A stretch of DNA of 64,000 nucleotides. Source: Apostichopus japonicus (taxonomy: Eukaryota; Echinodermata; Holothuroidea; Aspidochirotida; Stichopodidae). The position numbers were made by a program, and so were the translations under genes. Shown here in pieces: positions 27,251 through 41,700 of this stretch. The DNA lies in the NCBI RefSeq assembly GCF_037975245.1, contig NC_092583.1:5925264-5989263 (forward strand), written 5' to 3'. Every line of letters starts with the position of its first letter. The first letter of the stretch is position 1. The notes beneath the pieces were generated by a model. That model had not been told where the DNA came from, did no database searches, and was given only the letters and a program-made list of their open reading frames with translations.

Positions 27251-29399
27251 ATCAATCGAATGTGCGGTACCGATAAATAGAATGTGCAGTGTATTTAAAT
27301 AGAATATGTGGTACCGATCAATCGAATGTGCGGTACCGATTAATAGAATGTGCGGTATCGATCAATCGATTGTGCGGTTCCGATCAATCGAATGTGCGGT
27401 CCCGATCAATCGAATGTGCGGTACCGATCAATCGAATGTGCGGTACCGATCAATCTAATGTGCGGTACCGATCAATCTAATGTGCGGTACAGATAAATCG
27501 ATTGTACGTGCCGATTTATCGAATGTGTCCGATGTCGATCAATCGAATGTGCGGTACCGATTATTAGAATGTGTGGTACCGATCAATAGAATGTGCGGTA
27601 CCGATAAATCGAATGTGCGTTGCCGATAAACAGAATGTGTGTTCGAGATCAATCGAATGTGCGGTACCGATAAATCGAATGTGCCTTCCCGATCAATTGA
27701 ATGTGCGTTACCGATCAATCGAATGTGCTTTGCCGATAAATCGAATGTGCGTTACCGATCAATCGAATGTGCGGTACTGATAAATCGAATGTGCGGTTCG
27801 ATTGTGCTTTACCGATAAATGGACTGTACGGTGCCGATTAATAGAATGTGTCCGATGTCGATCAATCGAATGTGCGGTACCGATCAATCGAATGTGCGGT
27901 ACCGATCAATCGAATGTGCGGTACATTTAAATAGAATGTGCGTTCCCGATCAATCGAATGTGCGGTACCGATAAATCGAATGTGCGTTGCCGATAAATCG
28001 AATGTGCGGTACCGATCAATCGAATGTGCGGTACCGATCAATCGAATGTGCAGTGTATTTAAATAGAATATGTGGTACCGATCAATCGAATGTGCGGTAC
28101 CGATCAATCGAATGTGCGACACCGATCAATCAAATGTGCGGTACCGATCAATCGAATGTGCGGTCTCGATCAAACGAATGTGCGTTACCGATCAATCGAA
28201 TGTGCGGTACCGATAAATAGAATGTTTAGTTTATTTAAATAGAATAGGCGGTACCGATCAATCGAATGTGCGGTACCGATTAATCGAATGTGCGTTATCG
28301 ATCAATCGATTGTGCGGTTCCGATAAATCGAATGTGCGTTGCCTATGAATCGAATGTGCGGTACCGATCAATCGAATGTGCGGTACCGATCAATCGAATG
28401 TGCTGTACCGATCAATCGAATGTGCGGGTCCAATAAATCGAATGTGCGGTACCGATAAATCGAATGTGCGTTGCCGATAAATCGATTTTGCGGTACCGAT
28501 CAATCTAATGTGCGGTACCGATCAATCGAATGTGTGGTACCGATCAATCGAATGTGCGTTGCGGATCAATCGAATGTGCGTTGCCGTGAAAAAGCTTATG
28601 TGCGGTACCGATAAATCGAATGTGCGGTATCGATCAATCGAATGTGCGGTACCGATAAATCGAATGTGCGTTGCCGATAAATAGAATGTGCGTTCCCGAT
28701 CAATCGAATGTGCGGTACCGATAAAACGAATGTGCGTTGCCGATCAATCGATTGTGCGGTACCGATAAATCGAATGTGCGGTCCCGATCAATCGAATGTG
28801 CGGTACCGATAAATCGAATGTGCGTTGCCGATCAATCGAATGTGCGGTACCGATCAATCTAATGTGCGTACCGATCAATCGAATGTGCTTTGCCGGTAAA
28901 TAGAATGTGCGTTACCGATCAATCGAATGTTCGGTACCAATAAATCGAATGTGCTGTTCATTTAAATGGAATTTGCAGTGCCGATAGATCGAATGTGCGG
29001 TACCGATCAATAGATTGTGCGGTATCGATCAATCGATTGTGCGGTACCGATAAATCAAATGTGCGGAACCGATCAATCGAATGTGCGGTACCGATAAATC
29101 GAATGTTCGTTGCCTATTAATAGATTATGCTTTACCGATCAATCGAATGTGCGGTACCGATAAATCGATTGTACGGTGCCGATTAATCGAATGTGTCCGT
29201 TGTACATCAATCGAATGTGTGGCACCGATCAATCGAATGTGCGGTACCGATCAATCGAATGTGCGGTACCGATAAATCGAATGTGCGGTACCGATGAATC
29301 GAATGTGCGGTACCGATGAATCGAATGTGCGGTACCGATCAATCGAATGTGCGTCACCGATCAATCGAATGTGCGGTACCGATCAATCGAATGTGCGGT
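27251..29399 (+). repeat. HOR-E right part (copy at 35562-37689)
   Basis: This part follows HOR-E copy 1 and recurs at about 35562-37689, at a shift of 8311 and then 8289 bp (one monomer lost near 36330). Markers are the fragment GCGGTTCGATTGTGC near 27795, GAATGTTTAGTTTATTTAAA, TGGACTGTACGG, and the first longer monomer with a HindIII site (AAGCTT at 28592). Identity to the copy ends at 29400/37689. Confidence 0.8.
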
Positions 29400-29556
29400 A
29401 CCGATAAATAGAATGTGCAGTGTATTTAAATAGAATATGTGGTACCGATCAATCGAATGTGCGGTACCGATCAATCGAATGTGCGGTACCGATAAATCGA
29501 ATGTGCGGTACATTTAAATAGAATGTGCGGTACCGATCAATCGAATGTGCGGTCCC
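29400..29556 (+). repeat. Short link between HOR-E copies
   Basis: About seven monomers, including a TGTATTTAAATAG plus AATATGTGG pair and an ACATTTAAATAG monomer. The segment resembles 37760-37900 and lies at the junction between the two HOR-E blocks. Nothing else is visible. Confidence 0.6.
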
Positions 29557-32500
29557 GATCAATCGAATGTGCGGTACCGATTAATAGAATGTGCGGTATC
29601 GATCAATCGATTGTGCGGTACCGATTAATCGAATGTGCGGTATCGTCGAATGTGCGGTATATTTAAATAGAATGTGCGTTCCCGATCAATCGAATGTGCG
29701 GTACCGATAAATCGAATGTGCGTTGCCGATAAATCGAATGTGCGGTACCGATCAATCGAATGTGCGGTACCGATCAATCGAATGTGCGGTACCGATTAAT
29801 CGAATGTGTCTTCCCAATCAATCGAATGTGCGGTACCGATAAATCGAATGTGCGGTGTATTTAAATAGAATATGTGGAACCGATCAATCGAATGTGCGGT
29901 ACCGATTAATAGAATGTGCGGTATCGATCAATCGATTGTGCGGTACCGATCAATCGAATGTGCGGTACCGATCAATCTAATGTGCGTTGCCGATAAATCG
30001 AATGTGTGGTACCGATCAATCGAATGTGCGGTACCGATCAATAGAATGTGCGGTACCGATAAATCGAATGTGCGTTGCCGATAAATCGAATGTGCGATAC
30101 CGATCAATCGAATGAGCGGTATCGATCAATCGAATGTGTGGTACAGATAAATCGAGTGTCCGGTGCCTATTAATCGAATGTGTCCGATGTCGATCAGTCG
30201 AATGTGTGGTACCGATCAATCGAATGTGCGGTACCGATCAATCGAATGTGCGTTGCCGATAAATCGAATGTGCGGTACCGATCAATCTAATGTGCGTACC
30301 GATCAATCGAATGTGCGGTACCGATAAATCGATTGTACGGTGCCGATAAATCGAATGTGCGGTACCGATCAATCGAATGTGCGGTACCGATCAATCGAAT
30401 GTGCGGTACCGATTAATCGAATGTGCGGTACCGATAAATCGAATGTGCGGTACCGATAAATCGAATGTGCGGTGTATTTAAATAGAATATGTGGAACCGA
30501 TCAATCGAATGTGCGGTACCGATTAATAGAATGTGCGGTATCGATCAATCGATTGTGCGGTACCGATTAATCGAATGTGCGGTATCGATCAATCGATTGT
30601 GCGTTACCTATAAATCGAATGTGCGGTACCGATCAATCGAATGTGCGGTACCGATCAATCGAATGTGCGGTACCGATCAATCTAATGTCCGTTGCCGATA
30701 AATCGAATGTGCTGTACCGATCAATCGAATGTGCGGTACCGATCAATAGAATGTGCGGTACCGATAAATCGAATGTGCGTTGCCGATAAATAGAATGTGC
30801 GTTCGAGATCAATCGAATGTGCGGTACCGATAAATCGAATGTGCGTTGCCGATAAATCGAATGTGCGATACCGATCAATCGAATGAGCGGTATCGATCAA
30901 TCGAATGTGCGGTACCGATTAATCGAGTGTCCGGTGCCTATTAATCGAATGTGTCCGATGTCGATCAGTCGAATGTGTGGTACCGATCAATCGAATGTGC
31001 GGTACCGATCAATCGAATGTGCGTTGCCGATAAATCGAATGTGCGGTACCGATCAATCTACTGTGCGTACCGATCAATCGAATGTGCGGTACCGATAAAT
31101 CGATTGTACGGTGCCGATTAATCGAATGTGTCCGATGTCGATCATTCGAATGTGCGGTACCGATCAATAGAATGTGCGGTATCGATCAATCGAATGTGCG
31201 GTACATTTAAATAGAATGTGCGTTCCCGATCAATCGAATGTGCGGTACCGATAAACCGAATGTGCGTTGCCGATAAATCGAATGTGCGGTACCGATCAAT
31301 CGAATGTGCGGTACCGATGAATCGAATGTGCAGTGTATTTAAATAGAATATGTGGTACCGATCAATCTAATGTGCGGTACCGATCAATCGAATGTGCGGT
31401 ACCGATTAATAGAATGTGCGGTATCGATCAATCGATTGTGCGGTACCGATTAATCGAAAGTGCGGTATCGTCGAATGTGCGGTATATTTAAATAGAATGT
31501 GCGTTCCCGATCAATCGAATGTGCGGTACCGATAAATCGAATGTGCGTTGCCGATAAATCGAATGTGCGGTACCGATCAATCGAATGTGCGGTACCGATC
31601 AATCGAATGTGCGGTACCGATTAATCGAATGTGTCTTCCCTATCAATCGAATGTGCGGTACCGATAAATCGAATGTGCGGTGTATTTAAATAGAATATGT
31701 GGAACCGATCAATCGAATGTGCGGTACCGATTAATAGAATGTGCGGTATCGATCAATCGATTGTGCGGTACCGATTAATCGAATATGCGGTATCGGTCAA
31801 TCGATTGTGCGTTACCTATAAATCGAATGTGCGGTACCGATCAATCGAATGTGCGGTACCGATCAATCGAATGTGCGGTACCGATCAATCTAATGTCCGT
31901 TGCCGATAAATCGAATGTGTGGTACCCATCAATCGAATGTGCGGTACCGATCAATAGAATGTGCGGTACCGATCAATCGAATGTGCGTTGCCGATAAATA
32001 GAATGTGCGTTCGAGATCAATCGAATGTGCGGTACCGATAAATCGAATGTGCGTTGCCGATAAATCGAATGTGCGATACCGATCAATCGAATGAGCGGTA
32101 TCGATCAATCGAATGTGTGGTACCGATAAATCGAGTGTCCGGTGCCTATTAATCGAATGTGTCCGATGTCGATCAGTCGAATGTGTGGTACCGATCAATC
32201 GAATGTGCGGTACCGATCAATCGAATGTGCGTTGCCGATAAATCGAATGTGCGGTACCGATCAATGTAATGTGCGTACCGATCAATCGAATGTGCGGTAC
32301 CGATAAATCGATTGTACGGTGCCGATTAATCGAATGTGTCCGATGTCGATCATTCGAATGTGCGGTACCGATCAATAGAATGTGCGGTATCGATCAATCG
32401 AATGTGCGGTACATTTAAAATAGAATGTGCGTTGCCGATAAATCGAATGTGCGGTACCGATCAATCGAATGTGCGGTACCGATCAATCGAATGTGCGGTC

Positions 32501-33632
32501 TCGATCAAACGAATGTGAGTTGCCGATCAATCGAATGTGCGGTACCGATCAATCGAATGTGCGTTACCGATCAATCGAATGTGCGGTACCGATAAATAGA
32601 ATGTTTAGTGTATTTAAATAGAATAGGCGGTACCGATCAATCGAATGTGCAGTGTATTTGAATAGAATATGTGGTACCGATCAATCGAATGTGCAGTACC
32701 GATTAATCGAATGTGCGGTATCGATCAATCGATTGTGCGGTTCCGATAAATCGATTGTGCGTTGCCTATGAATCGAATGTGCGGTACCGATCAATCGAAT
32801 GTGCGGTACCGATCAATCGAATGTGCTGTACCGATCAATCGAATGTGCGGGTCCAATAAATCGAATGTGCGGTACCGATAAATCGAATGTGCGTTGCCGA
32901 TAAATCGATTTTGCAGTACCGATCAATCTAATGTGCGGTACCGATCAATCGAATGTGTGGTACCGATCAATCGAATGTGAGTTGCCGATAAATAGAATAT
33001 GCGGTACCGATCAATCGAATGTGCGGTACCGATTAATCGAATTTGCGGTATCGATCAATCGATTGTGCGGTTCCGATAAATAGAATGTGCGGTCCGATCA
33101 ATCGAATGTGCGGTACCGATAAATCAAATGTGCGTTGCCGATAAATCGAATGTGCGGTACCGATAAATCTAATGTGCGTTGCCTATGAATCGAATGTGCG
33201 GTACCGATCAATCGAATGTGCGGTACCGATCAATCGAATGCGCGGTACCGATCAATCGAATGTGTGGTTCCAATAAATCGAATACGCGGTACCGATCAAT
33301 CGAATGTGCGTTACGGATTAATCGAATGTGTGGTACCGATCAATCGAATGTGAGTTGCCGATAAATCGAATGTGCGGTACCGATCAATCGAATGTGCGGT
33401 ACCGATCAATCGAATATGCGGAACCGATAAATCCAATTTGCGGTATCGATCAATCGAATGTGTAGTACCGATCAATCGAATGTGAGGTGCCGATAAATAG
33501 AATATGCGGTACCGATCAATCGAATGTGCGGTACCGATAAATCGAATGTGCGGTCCGATCAATCGAATGTGCGGTACCGATAAATCAAATGTGCGTTGCC
33601 GATAAATCGAATGTGCGGTACCGATCAAACTA
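29557..33632 (+). repeat. HOR-E copy 2, left part
   Basis: This matches 23140-27250. The modules at 29872, 30489 and 31697 correspond to those at 23455, 24160 and 25368, with the first spacing shortened from 705 to 617 bp. Small differences are visible, for example AATCTACTGTGCG at about 31058 against AATCTAATG in copy 1. From about 31981 the sequence is duplicated again downstream. Confidence 0.8.
31981..33632 (+). repeat. 1652-bp tandem unit, copy 1
   Basis: The segment beginning at the CGTTCGAGATC monomer near 32010 repeats 1652 bp later with very few differences. Shared private marks include an extra A giving ACATTTAAAATAG (32411 and 34062), AATGTAATGTGCG and CAATACGCGG. The equivalent stretch at 25.65-27.25 kb is single in HOR-E copy 1, so this duplication happened after the large block was copied. 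Confidence 0.85.
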
Positions 33633-35284
33633 ATGTGCGTTGCCGATAAATAGAATGTGCGTTCGAGATCAATCGAATGTGCGGTACCGATAAATCGAAT
33701 GTGCGTTGCCGATAAATCGAATGTGCGATACCGATCAATCGAATGAGCGGTATCGATCAATCGAATGTGTGGTACCGATAAATCGAGTGTCCGGTGCCTA
33801 TTAATCGAATGTGTCCGATGTCGATCAGTCGAATGTGTGGTACCGATCAATCGAATGTGCGGTACCGATCAATCGAATGTGCGTTGCCGATAAATCGAAT
33901 GTGCGGTACCGATCAATGTAATGTGCGTACCGATCAATCGAATGTGCGGTACCGATAAATCGATTGTACGGTGCCGATTAATCGAATGTGTCCGATGTCG
34001 ATCATTCGAATGTGCGGTACCGATCAATAGAATGTGCGGTATCGATCAATCGAATGTGCGGTACATTTAAAATAGAATGTGCGTTGCCGATAAATCGAAT
34101 GTGCGGTACCGATCAATCGAATGTGCGGTACCGATCAATCGAATGTGCGGTCTCGATCAAACGAATGTGAGTTGCCGATCAATCGAATGTGCGGTACCGA
34201 TCAATCGAATGTGCGTTACCGATCAATCGAATGTGCGGTACCGATAAATAGAATGTTTAGTGTATTTAAATAGAATAGGCGGTACCGATCAATCGAATGT
34301 GCAGTGTATTTAAATAGAATATGTGGTACCGATCAATCGAATGTGCAGTACCGATTAATCGAATGTGCGGTATCGATCAATCGATTGTGCGGTTCCGATA
34401 AATCGATTGTGCGTTGCCTATGAATCGAATGTGCGGTACCGATCAATCGAATGTGCGGTACCGATCAATCGAATGTGCTGTACCGATCAATCGAATGTGC
34501 GGGTCCAATAAATCGAATGTGCGGTACCGATAAATCGAATGTGCGTTGCCGATAAATCGATTTTGCAGTACCGATCAATCTAATGTGCGGTACCGATCAA
34601 TCGAATGTGTGGTACCGATCAATCGAATGTGAGTTGCCGATAAATAGAATATGCGGTACCGATCAATCGAATGTGCGGTACCGATTAATCGAATTTGCGG
34701 TATCGATCAATCGATTGTGCGGTTCCGATAAATAGAATGTGCGGTCCGATCAATCGAATGTGCGGTACCGATAAATCAAATGTGCGTTGCCGATAAATCG
34801 AATGTGCGGTACCGATAAATCTAATGTGCGTTGCCTATGAATCGAATGTGCGGTACCGATCAATCGAATGTGCGGTACCGATCAATCGAATGCGCGGTAC
34901 CGATCAATCGAATGTGTGGTTCCAATAAATCGAATACGCGGTACCGATCAATCGAATGTGCGTTACGGATTAATCGAATGTGTGGTACCGATCAATCGAA
35001 TGTGAGTTGCCGATAAATCGAATGTGCGGTACCGATCAATCGAATGTGCGGTACCGATCAATCGAATATGCGGAACCGATAAATCCAATTTGCGGTATCG
35101 ATCAATCGAATGTGTAGTACCGATCAATCGAATGTGAGGTGCCGATAAATAGAATATGCGGTACCGATCAATCGAATGTGCGGTACCGATAAATCGAATG
35201 TGCGGTCCGATCAATCGAATGTGCGGTACCGATAAATCAAATGTGCGTTGCCGATAAATCGAATGTGCGGTACCGATCAATCTA
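33633..35284 (+). repeat. 1652-bp tandem unit, copy 2
   Basis: It directly follows and nearly repeats 31981-33632. At its right end it passes to CAATCTAATGTGCG followed by TTGCCTATG, while copy 1 reads CAAACTAATGTGCG followed by TTGCCGATA, which marks the join. Confidence 0.84.
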
Positions 35285-37689
35285 ATGTGCGTTGCCTATG
35301 AATCGAATGTGCGGTACCGATCAATCGAATGTGCGGTACCGATCAATCGAATGCGCGGTACCGATCAATCGAATGTGTGGTTCCAATAAATCGAATGTGC
35401 GGTACCGATCAATCGAATGTGCGTTACGGATCAATCGAATGTGTGGTACCGATCAATCGAATGTGCGTTGCCGATCAATCGAATGTGCGGTACCGATCAA
35501 TCGAATGTGCGGTATCCATCAATCGAATGTGCGATACCGATCAATCGAATGTGCGTTCCCGATCAATCGAATGTGCGGTACCGATAAATAGAATGTGCAG
35601 TGTTTTTAAATAGAATATGTGGTACCGATCAATCGAATGTGCGGTACCGATTAATAGAATGTGCGGTATCGATCAATCGATTGTGCGGTTCCGATCAATC
35701 GAATGTGCGGTCCCGATCAATCGAATGTGCGGTACCGATCAATCGAATGTGCGGTACCGATCAATCTAATGTGCGGTACCGATCAATCTAATGTGCGGTA
35801 CAGATAAATCGATTGTACGTGCCGATTTATCGAATGTGTCCGATGTCGATCAATCGAATGTGCGGTACCGATCATTAGAATGTGTGGTACCGATCAATAG
35901 AATGTGCGGTACCGATAAATCGAATGTGCGTTGCCGATAAACAGAATGTGTGTTCGAGATCAATCGAATGTGCGGTACCGATAAATCGAATGTGCCTTCC
36001 CGATCAATTGAATGTGCGTTACCGATCAATCGAATGTGCTTTGCCGATAAATCGAATGTGCGTTACCGATCAATCGAATGTGCGGTACTGATAAATCGAA
36101 TGTGCGGTTCGATTGTGCTTTACCGATAAATGGACTGTACGGTGCCGATTAATAGAATGTATCCGATGTCGATCAATCGAATGTGCGGTACCGATCAATC
36201 GAATGTGCGGTACCGATCAATCGAATGTGCGGTACATTTAAATAGAATGTGCGTTCCCGATCAATCGAATGTGCGGTACCGATAAATCGAATGTGCGTTG
36301 CCGATAAATCGAATGTGCGGTACCGATCAATCGAATGTGCAGTGTATTTAAATAGAATATGTGGTACCGATCAATCGAATGTGCGGTACCGATCAATCGA
36401 ATGTGCGACACCGATCAATCAAATGTGCGGTACCGATCAATCGAATGTGCGGTCTCGATCAAACGAATGTGCGTTACCGATCAATCGAATGTGCGGTACC
36501 GATAAATAGAATGTTTAGTTTATTTAAATAGAATAGGCGGTACCGATCAATCGAATGTGCGGTACCGATTAATCGAATGTGCGGTATCGATCAATCGATT
36601 GTGCGGTTCCGATAAATCGAATGTGGGTTGCCTATGAATCGAATGTGCGGTACCGATCAATCGAATGTGCGGTACCGATCAATCGAATGTGCTGTACCGA
36701 TCAATCGAATGTGCGGGTCCAATAAATCGAATGTGCGGTACCGATAAATCGAATGTGCGTTGCCGATAAATCGATTTTGCGGTACCGATCAATCCAATGT
36801 ACGGTACCGATCAATCGAATGTGTGGTACCGATCAATCGAATGTGCGTTGCGGATCAATCGAATGTGCGTTGCCGTGAAAAAGCTTATGTGCGGTACCGA
36901 TAAATCGAATGTGCGGTATCGATCAATCGAATGTGCGGTACCGATAAATCGAATGTGCGTTGCCGATAAATAGAATGTGCGTTCCCGATCAATCGAATGT
37001 GCGGTACCGATAAAACGAATGTGCGTTGCCGATCAATCGATTGTGCGGTACCGATAAATCGAATGTGCGGTCCCGATCAATCGAATGTGCGGTACCGATA
37101 AATCGAATGTGCGTTGCCGATCAATCGAATGTGCGGTACCGATCAATCTAATGTGCGTACCGATCAATCGAATGTGCTTTGCCGGTAAATAGAATGTGCG
37201 TTACCGATCAATCGAATGTTCGGTACCAATAAATCGAATGTGCTGTTCATTTAAATGGAATTTGCAGTGCCGATAGATCGAATGTGCGGTACCGATCAAT
37301 AGATTGTGCGGTATCGATCAATCGATTGTGCGGTACCGATAAATCAAATGTGCGGAACCGATCAATCGAATGTGCGGTACCGATAAATCGAATGTTCGTT
37401 GCCTATTAATAGATTATGCTTTACCGATCAATCGAATGTGCGGTACCGATAAATCGATTGTCCGGTGCCGATTAATCGAATGTGTCCGTTGTACATCAAT
37501 CGAATGTGTGGCATCGATCAATCGAATGTGCGGTACCGATCAATCGAATGTGCGGTACCGATAAATCGAATGTGCGGTACCGATGAATCGAATGTGCGGT
37601 ACCGATGAATCGAATGTGCGGTACCGATCAATCGAATGTGCGTCACCGATCAATCGAATGTGCGGTACCGATCAATCGAATGTGCGGTG
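35285..37689 (+). repeat. HOR-E copy 2, right part
   Basis: The first about 280 bp (35285-35561) are ordinary monomers resembling 26.85-27.0 kb. From about 35562 the order follows 27251-29399, including GTTTTTAAATAG near 35604 where copy 1 has GTATTTAAATAG, and the HindIII-type longer monomer (AAGCTT at 36881). The 8289-bp spacing of the HindIII sites 28592 and 36881 equals the block shift. Confidence 0.8.
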
Positions 37690-38770
37690 TATTTAAATAG
37701 CATATGTGGTACCGATCAATCGAATGTGCGTTCCCGATCAATCGAATGTGCGGTACCGATAAATAGAATGTGCAGTGTATTTAAATAGAATATGTGGTAC
37801 CGATCAATCGAATGTGCGGTACCGATCAATCGAATGTGCGGTACCGATAAATCGAATGTGCGGTACATTTAAATAGAATGTGCGGTACCGATCAATCGAA
37901 TGTGCGGTCCCGATCAAACGAATGTGCGGTACCGATAAATCGAATGTGCAGTGTATTTAAATAGAATATGTGGTACCGATCAATCGAATGTGCGGTACCG
38001 ATCAATCGAATGTGCGGTACCGATAAATCGAATGTGCGGTACATTTAAATAGAATGTGCGGTCCCGATCAAACGAATGTGCGTCGCCGATAAATCGAATG
38101 TGCGGTACCGATAAATGGACTGTACGGTGCCTATTAATCGAATGTGTCCGATGTCGATCAATAGAATGTGCGGTACCGATTAATCGAATGTGCGGTATCG
38201 ATCAATCGATTGTGCGGTTCCGATAAATCGAATATGCGGTCCCTATCAATCGAATGTGAGGTACCGATAAATCAAATGTGCGTTACCGATCAATCGAATG
38301 TGCGGTACCAGTAAATCGAATGTGCGGTTCATTTACATGGAATGTGCAGTGCCGATAGATCGAATGTGCGGTACCGATCAATAGATTGTGCGGTATCGAT
38401 CAATCGATTGTGCGGTACCGATAAATCAAATGTGCGGAACCGATCAATCGAATGTGCGGTACCGATAAATCGAATGTTCGTTGCCTATTAATAGATTATG
38501 CTTTACCGATCAATGGAATGTGCGGTACCGATAAATCGATTGTACGGTGCCGATTAATCGAATGTGTCCGATGTACATCAATCGAATGTGTGGTACCGAT
38601 CAATCGAATGTGCGGTACCGATCAATCGAATGTGCGGTACCGATAAATCGAATGTGCGGTACCGATGAATCGAATGTGCGGTACCGATGAATCGAATGTG
38701 CGGTACCGATCAATCGAATGTGCGTCACCGATCAATCGAATGTGCGGTACCGATCAATCGAATGTGCGGT
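37200..38770 (+). repeat. 1082-bp partial tandem repeat
   Basis: Bases from about 37200 recur at 38282 (shift 1082) for about 490 bp. Markers are ATTTAAATGG against ATTTACATGG, GATAGATCG, GTTCGTTGCCTATTAATAG and GTGTCCG followed by a TACATC variant. Between the copies lie TGTATTTAAATAG pairs (37687, 37775, 37951) and a CATATGTGG variant at 37701. Confidence 0.72.
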
Positions 38771-41700
38771 CCCGATCAAACGAATGTGCGGTACCGATAA
38801 ATCGAATGTGCAGTGTATTTAAATAGAATATGTGGTACCGATCAATCGAATGTGCGGTACCGATAAATCGAATGTGCGGTACATTTAAATAGAATGTGCG
38901 GTCCCGATCAAACGAATGTGCGTCGCCGGTAAATCGAATGTGTGGTACCGATAAATGGACTGTACGGTGCCTATTAATCGAATGTGTCCTATGTCGATCA
39001 ATAGAATGTGCGGTACCGATTAATCGAATGTGCGGTATCGATCAATCGATTGTGCGGTTCCAATAAATCGAATATGCGGTCCCTATCAATCGAATGTGCG
39101 GTACCGATAAATCAATTGTGCGTTGCCGATAAATCGAATGTACGGTTCCGATCAATCTAATGTGCGTTGCCGTGAAAAAGCTTATGTGCGGTACCGATAA
39201 ATCGAATGTGCGGTACCGATCAATCAAATGTGCGGTACCGATAAATCGAATGTGCGTTGCCGATAAATAGAATGTGCGTTCCCGATCAATCGAATGTGCG
39301 GTACCGATAAAACGAATGTGCGTTGCCGATCAATCGAATGTGCGGTACCGATAAATCGAATGTGCGGTCCCGATCAATCGAATGTGCGGTACCAATAAAT
39401 CGAATGTGCGTTGCCGATCAATCGAATGTGCGGTACCGATCAATCGAATGTGCTTTGCCGGTAAATAGAATGTGCGTTACCGATCAATCGAATGTGCGGT
39501 GCCAATTAATAGAATGTGCGGTTCATTTAAATGGAATTTGCGGTGCCGATAGATCAATTGTGCGTTGCCGATAAATCGAATGTACGGTACCGATCAATCT
39601 AATGTGCGTTGCCGTGAAAAAGCTTATGTGCGGTACCGATAAATCGAATGTGCGGTACCGATCAATCAAATGTGCGGTACCGATAAATCGAATGTGCGTT
39701 GCCGATAAATAGAATGTGCGTTCCCGATCAATCGAATGTGCGGTACCGATAAAACGAATGTGCGTTGCCGATCAATCGAATGTGCGGTACCGATAAATCG
39801 AATGTGCGGTCCCGATCAATCGAATGTGCGGTACCAATAAATCGAATGTGCGTTGCCGATCAATCGAATGTGCGGTACCGATCAATCTAATGTGCGTACC
39901 GATCAATCGAATGTGCTTTGCCGGTAAATAGAATGTGCGTTACCGATCAATCGAATGTGCGGTGCCAATTAATAGAATGTGCGGTTCATTTAAATGGAAT
40001 ATGCGGTGCCGATAGATCGAATGTGCGGTACCGATCAATAGATTGTGCGGTATCGATCAATCGATTGTGCGGTTCCAATAAATCGAATATGCGGTCCCTA
40101 TCAATCGAATGTGCGGTACCGATAAATCAATTGTGCGTTGCCGATAAATCGAATGTACGGTACCGATCAATCTAATGTGCGTTGCCGTGAAAAAGCTTAT
40201 GTGCGGTACCGATAAATCGAATGTGCGGTACCGATCAATCAAATGTGCGGTACCGATAAATCGAATGTGCGTTGCCGATAAATAGAATGTGCGTTCCCGA
40301 TCAATCGAATGTGCGGTACCGATAAAACGAATGTGCGTTGCCGATCAATCGAATGTGCGGTACCGATAAATCGAATGTGCGGTCCCGATCAATCGAATGT
40401 GCGGTACCAATAAATCGAATGTGCGTTGCCGATCAATCGAATGTGCGGTACCGATCAATCTAATGTGCGTACCGATCAATCGAATGTGCTTTGCCGGTAA
40501 ATAGAATGTGCGTTACCGATCAATCGAATGTGCGGTACCGATCAATCTAATGTGCGGTACCGATCAATCGAATGTGCGGTCACGATCAAACGAATGTGCG
40601 GTACCGATAAATCGAATGTGCAGTGTATTTAAATAGAATATGTGGTACCGATCAATCGAATGTGCGGTACCAATCAATCGAATGTGCGGTACCGATAAAT
40701 CGAATGTGCGGTACATTTAAATAGAATGTGCGGTCCCGATCAAACGAATGTGCGTCGCCGATAAATCGAATGTGCAGTACCGATAAATGGACTGTACGGT
40801 GCCTATTAATCGAATGTGTCCTATGTCGATGAATAGAATGTGCGGTACCGATTAATCGAATGTGCGGTATCGATCAATCGATTGTGCGGTTCCGATAAAT
40901 CGAATATGCGGTCCCTATCAATCGAATGTGCGGTACCGATAAATCGAATGTGCGGTACCGATCAATCTAATGTGCGTTGCCGTGAAAAAGCTTATGTGCG
41001 GTACCGATAAATCGAATGTGCGGTACCGATCAATCAAATGTGCGGTACCGATAAATCGAATGTGCTTTGCCGATAATTAGAATGTGCGTTCCCGATCAAT
41101 CGAATGTGCGGTACCGATAAAACGAATGTGCGTTGCCGATCAACCGATTGTGCGGTACCGATAAATCGAATGTGCGGTCCCGATCAATCGAATGTGCGGT
41201 ACCAATAAATCGAATGTGCGTTGCCGATCAATCGAATGTGCGGTACCGATCAATCTAATGTGCGTACCGATCAATCGAATGTGCTTTGCCGGTAAATAGA
41301 ATGTGCGTTACCGATCAATCGAATGTGCGGTGCCAATAAATCGAATGTGCGGTTCATTTAAATGGAATATGCGGTGCCGATAGATCGAATGTGCGGTACC
41401 GATCAATAGATTGTGCGGTATCGATCAATCGATTGTGCGGTACCGATAAATCGAATTTTCGTTGCCTATTAATAGATTATGCTTTACCGATCAATCGAAT
41501 GTGCGGTACCGATAAATCGAATGTGCGGTTCCGATCAATCGAATGTGTGGTTCCGATCAATCGAATGTGTGGTACCGATCAATCTAATGTGCGTTGCCTA
41601 TGAATCGAATGTGCGGTACCGATAAATCGACTGTAGGTGCCTATTAATCGAATGTGTCTGTTGTCTATGAATCGAATGTGTGGTACCGATGAATTGAATG

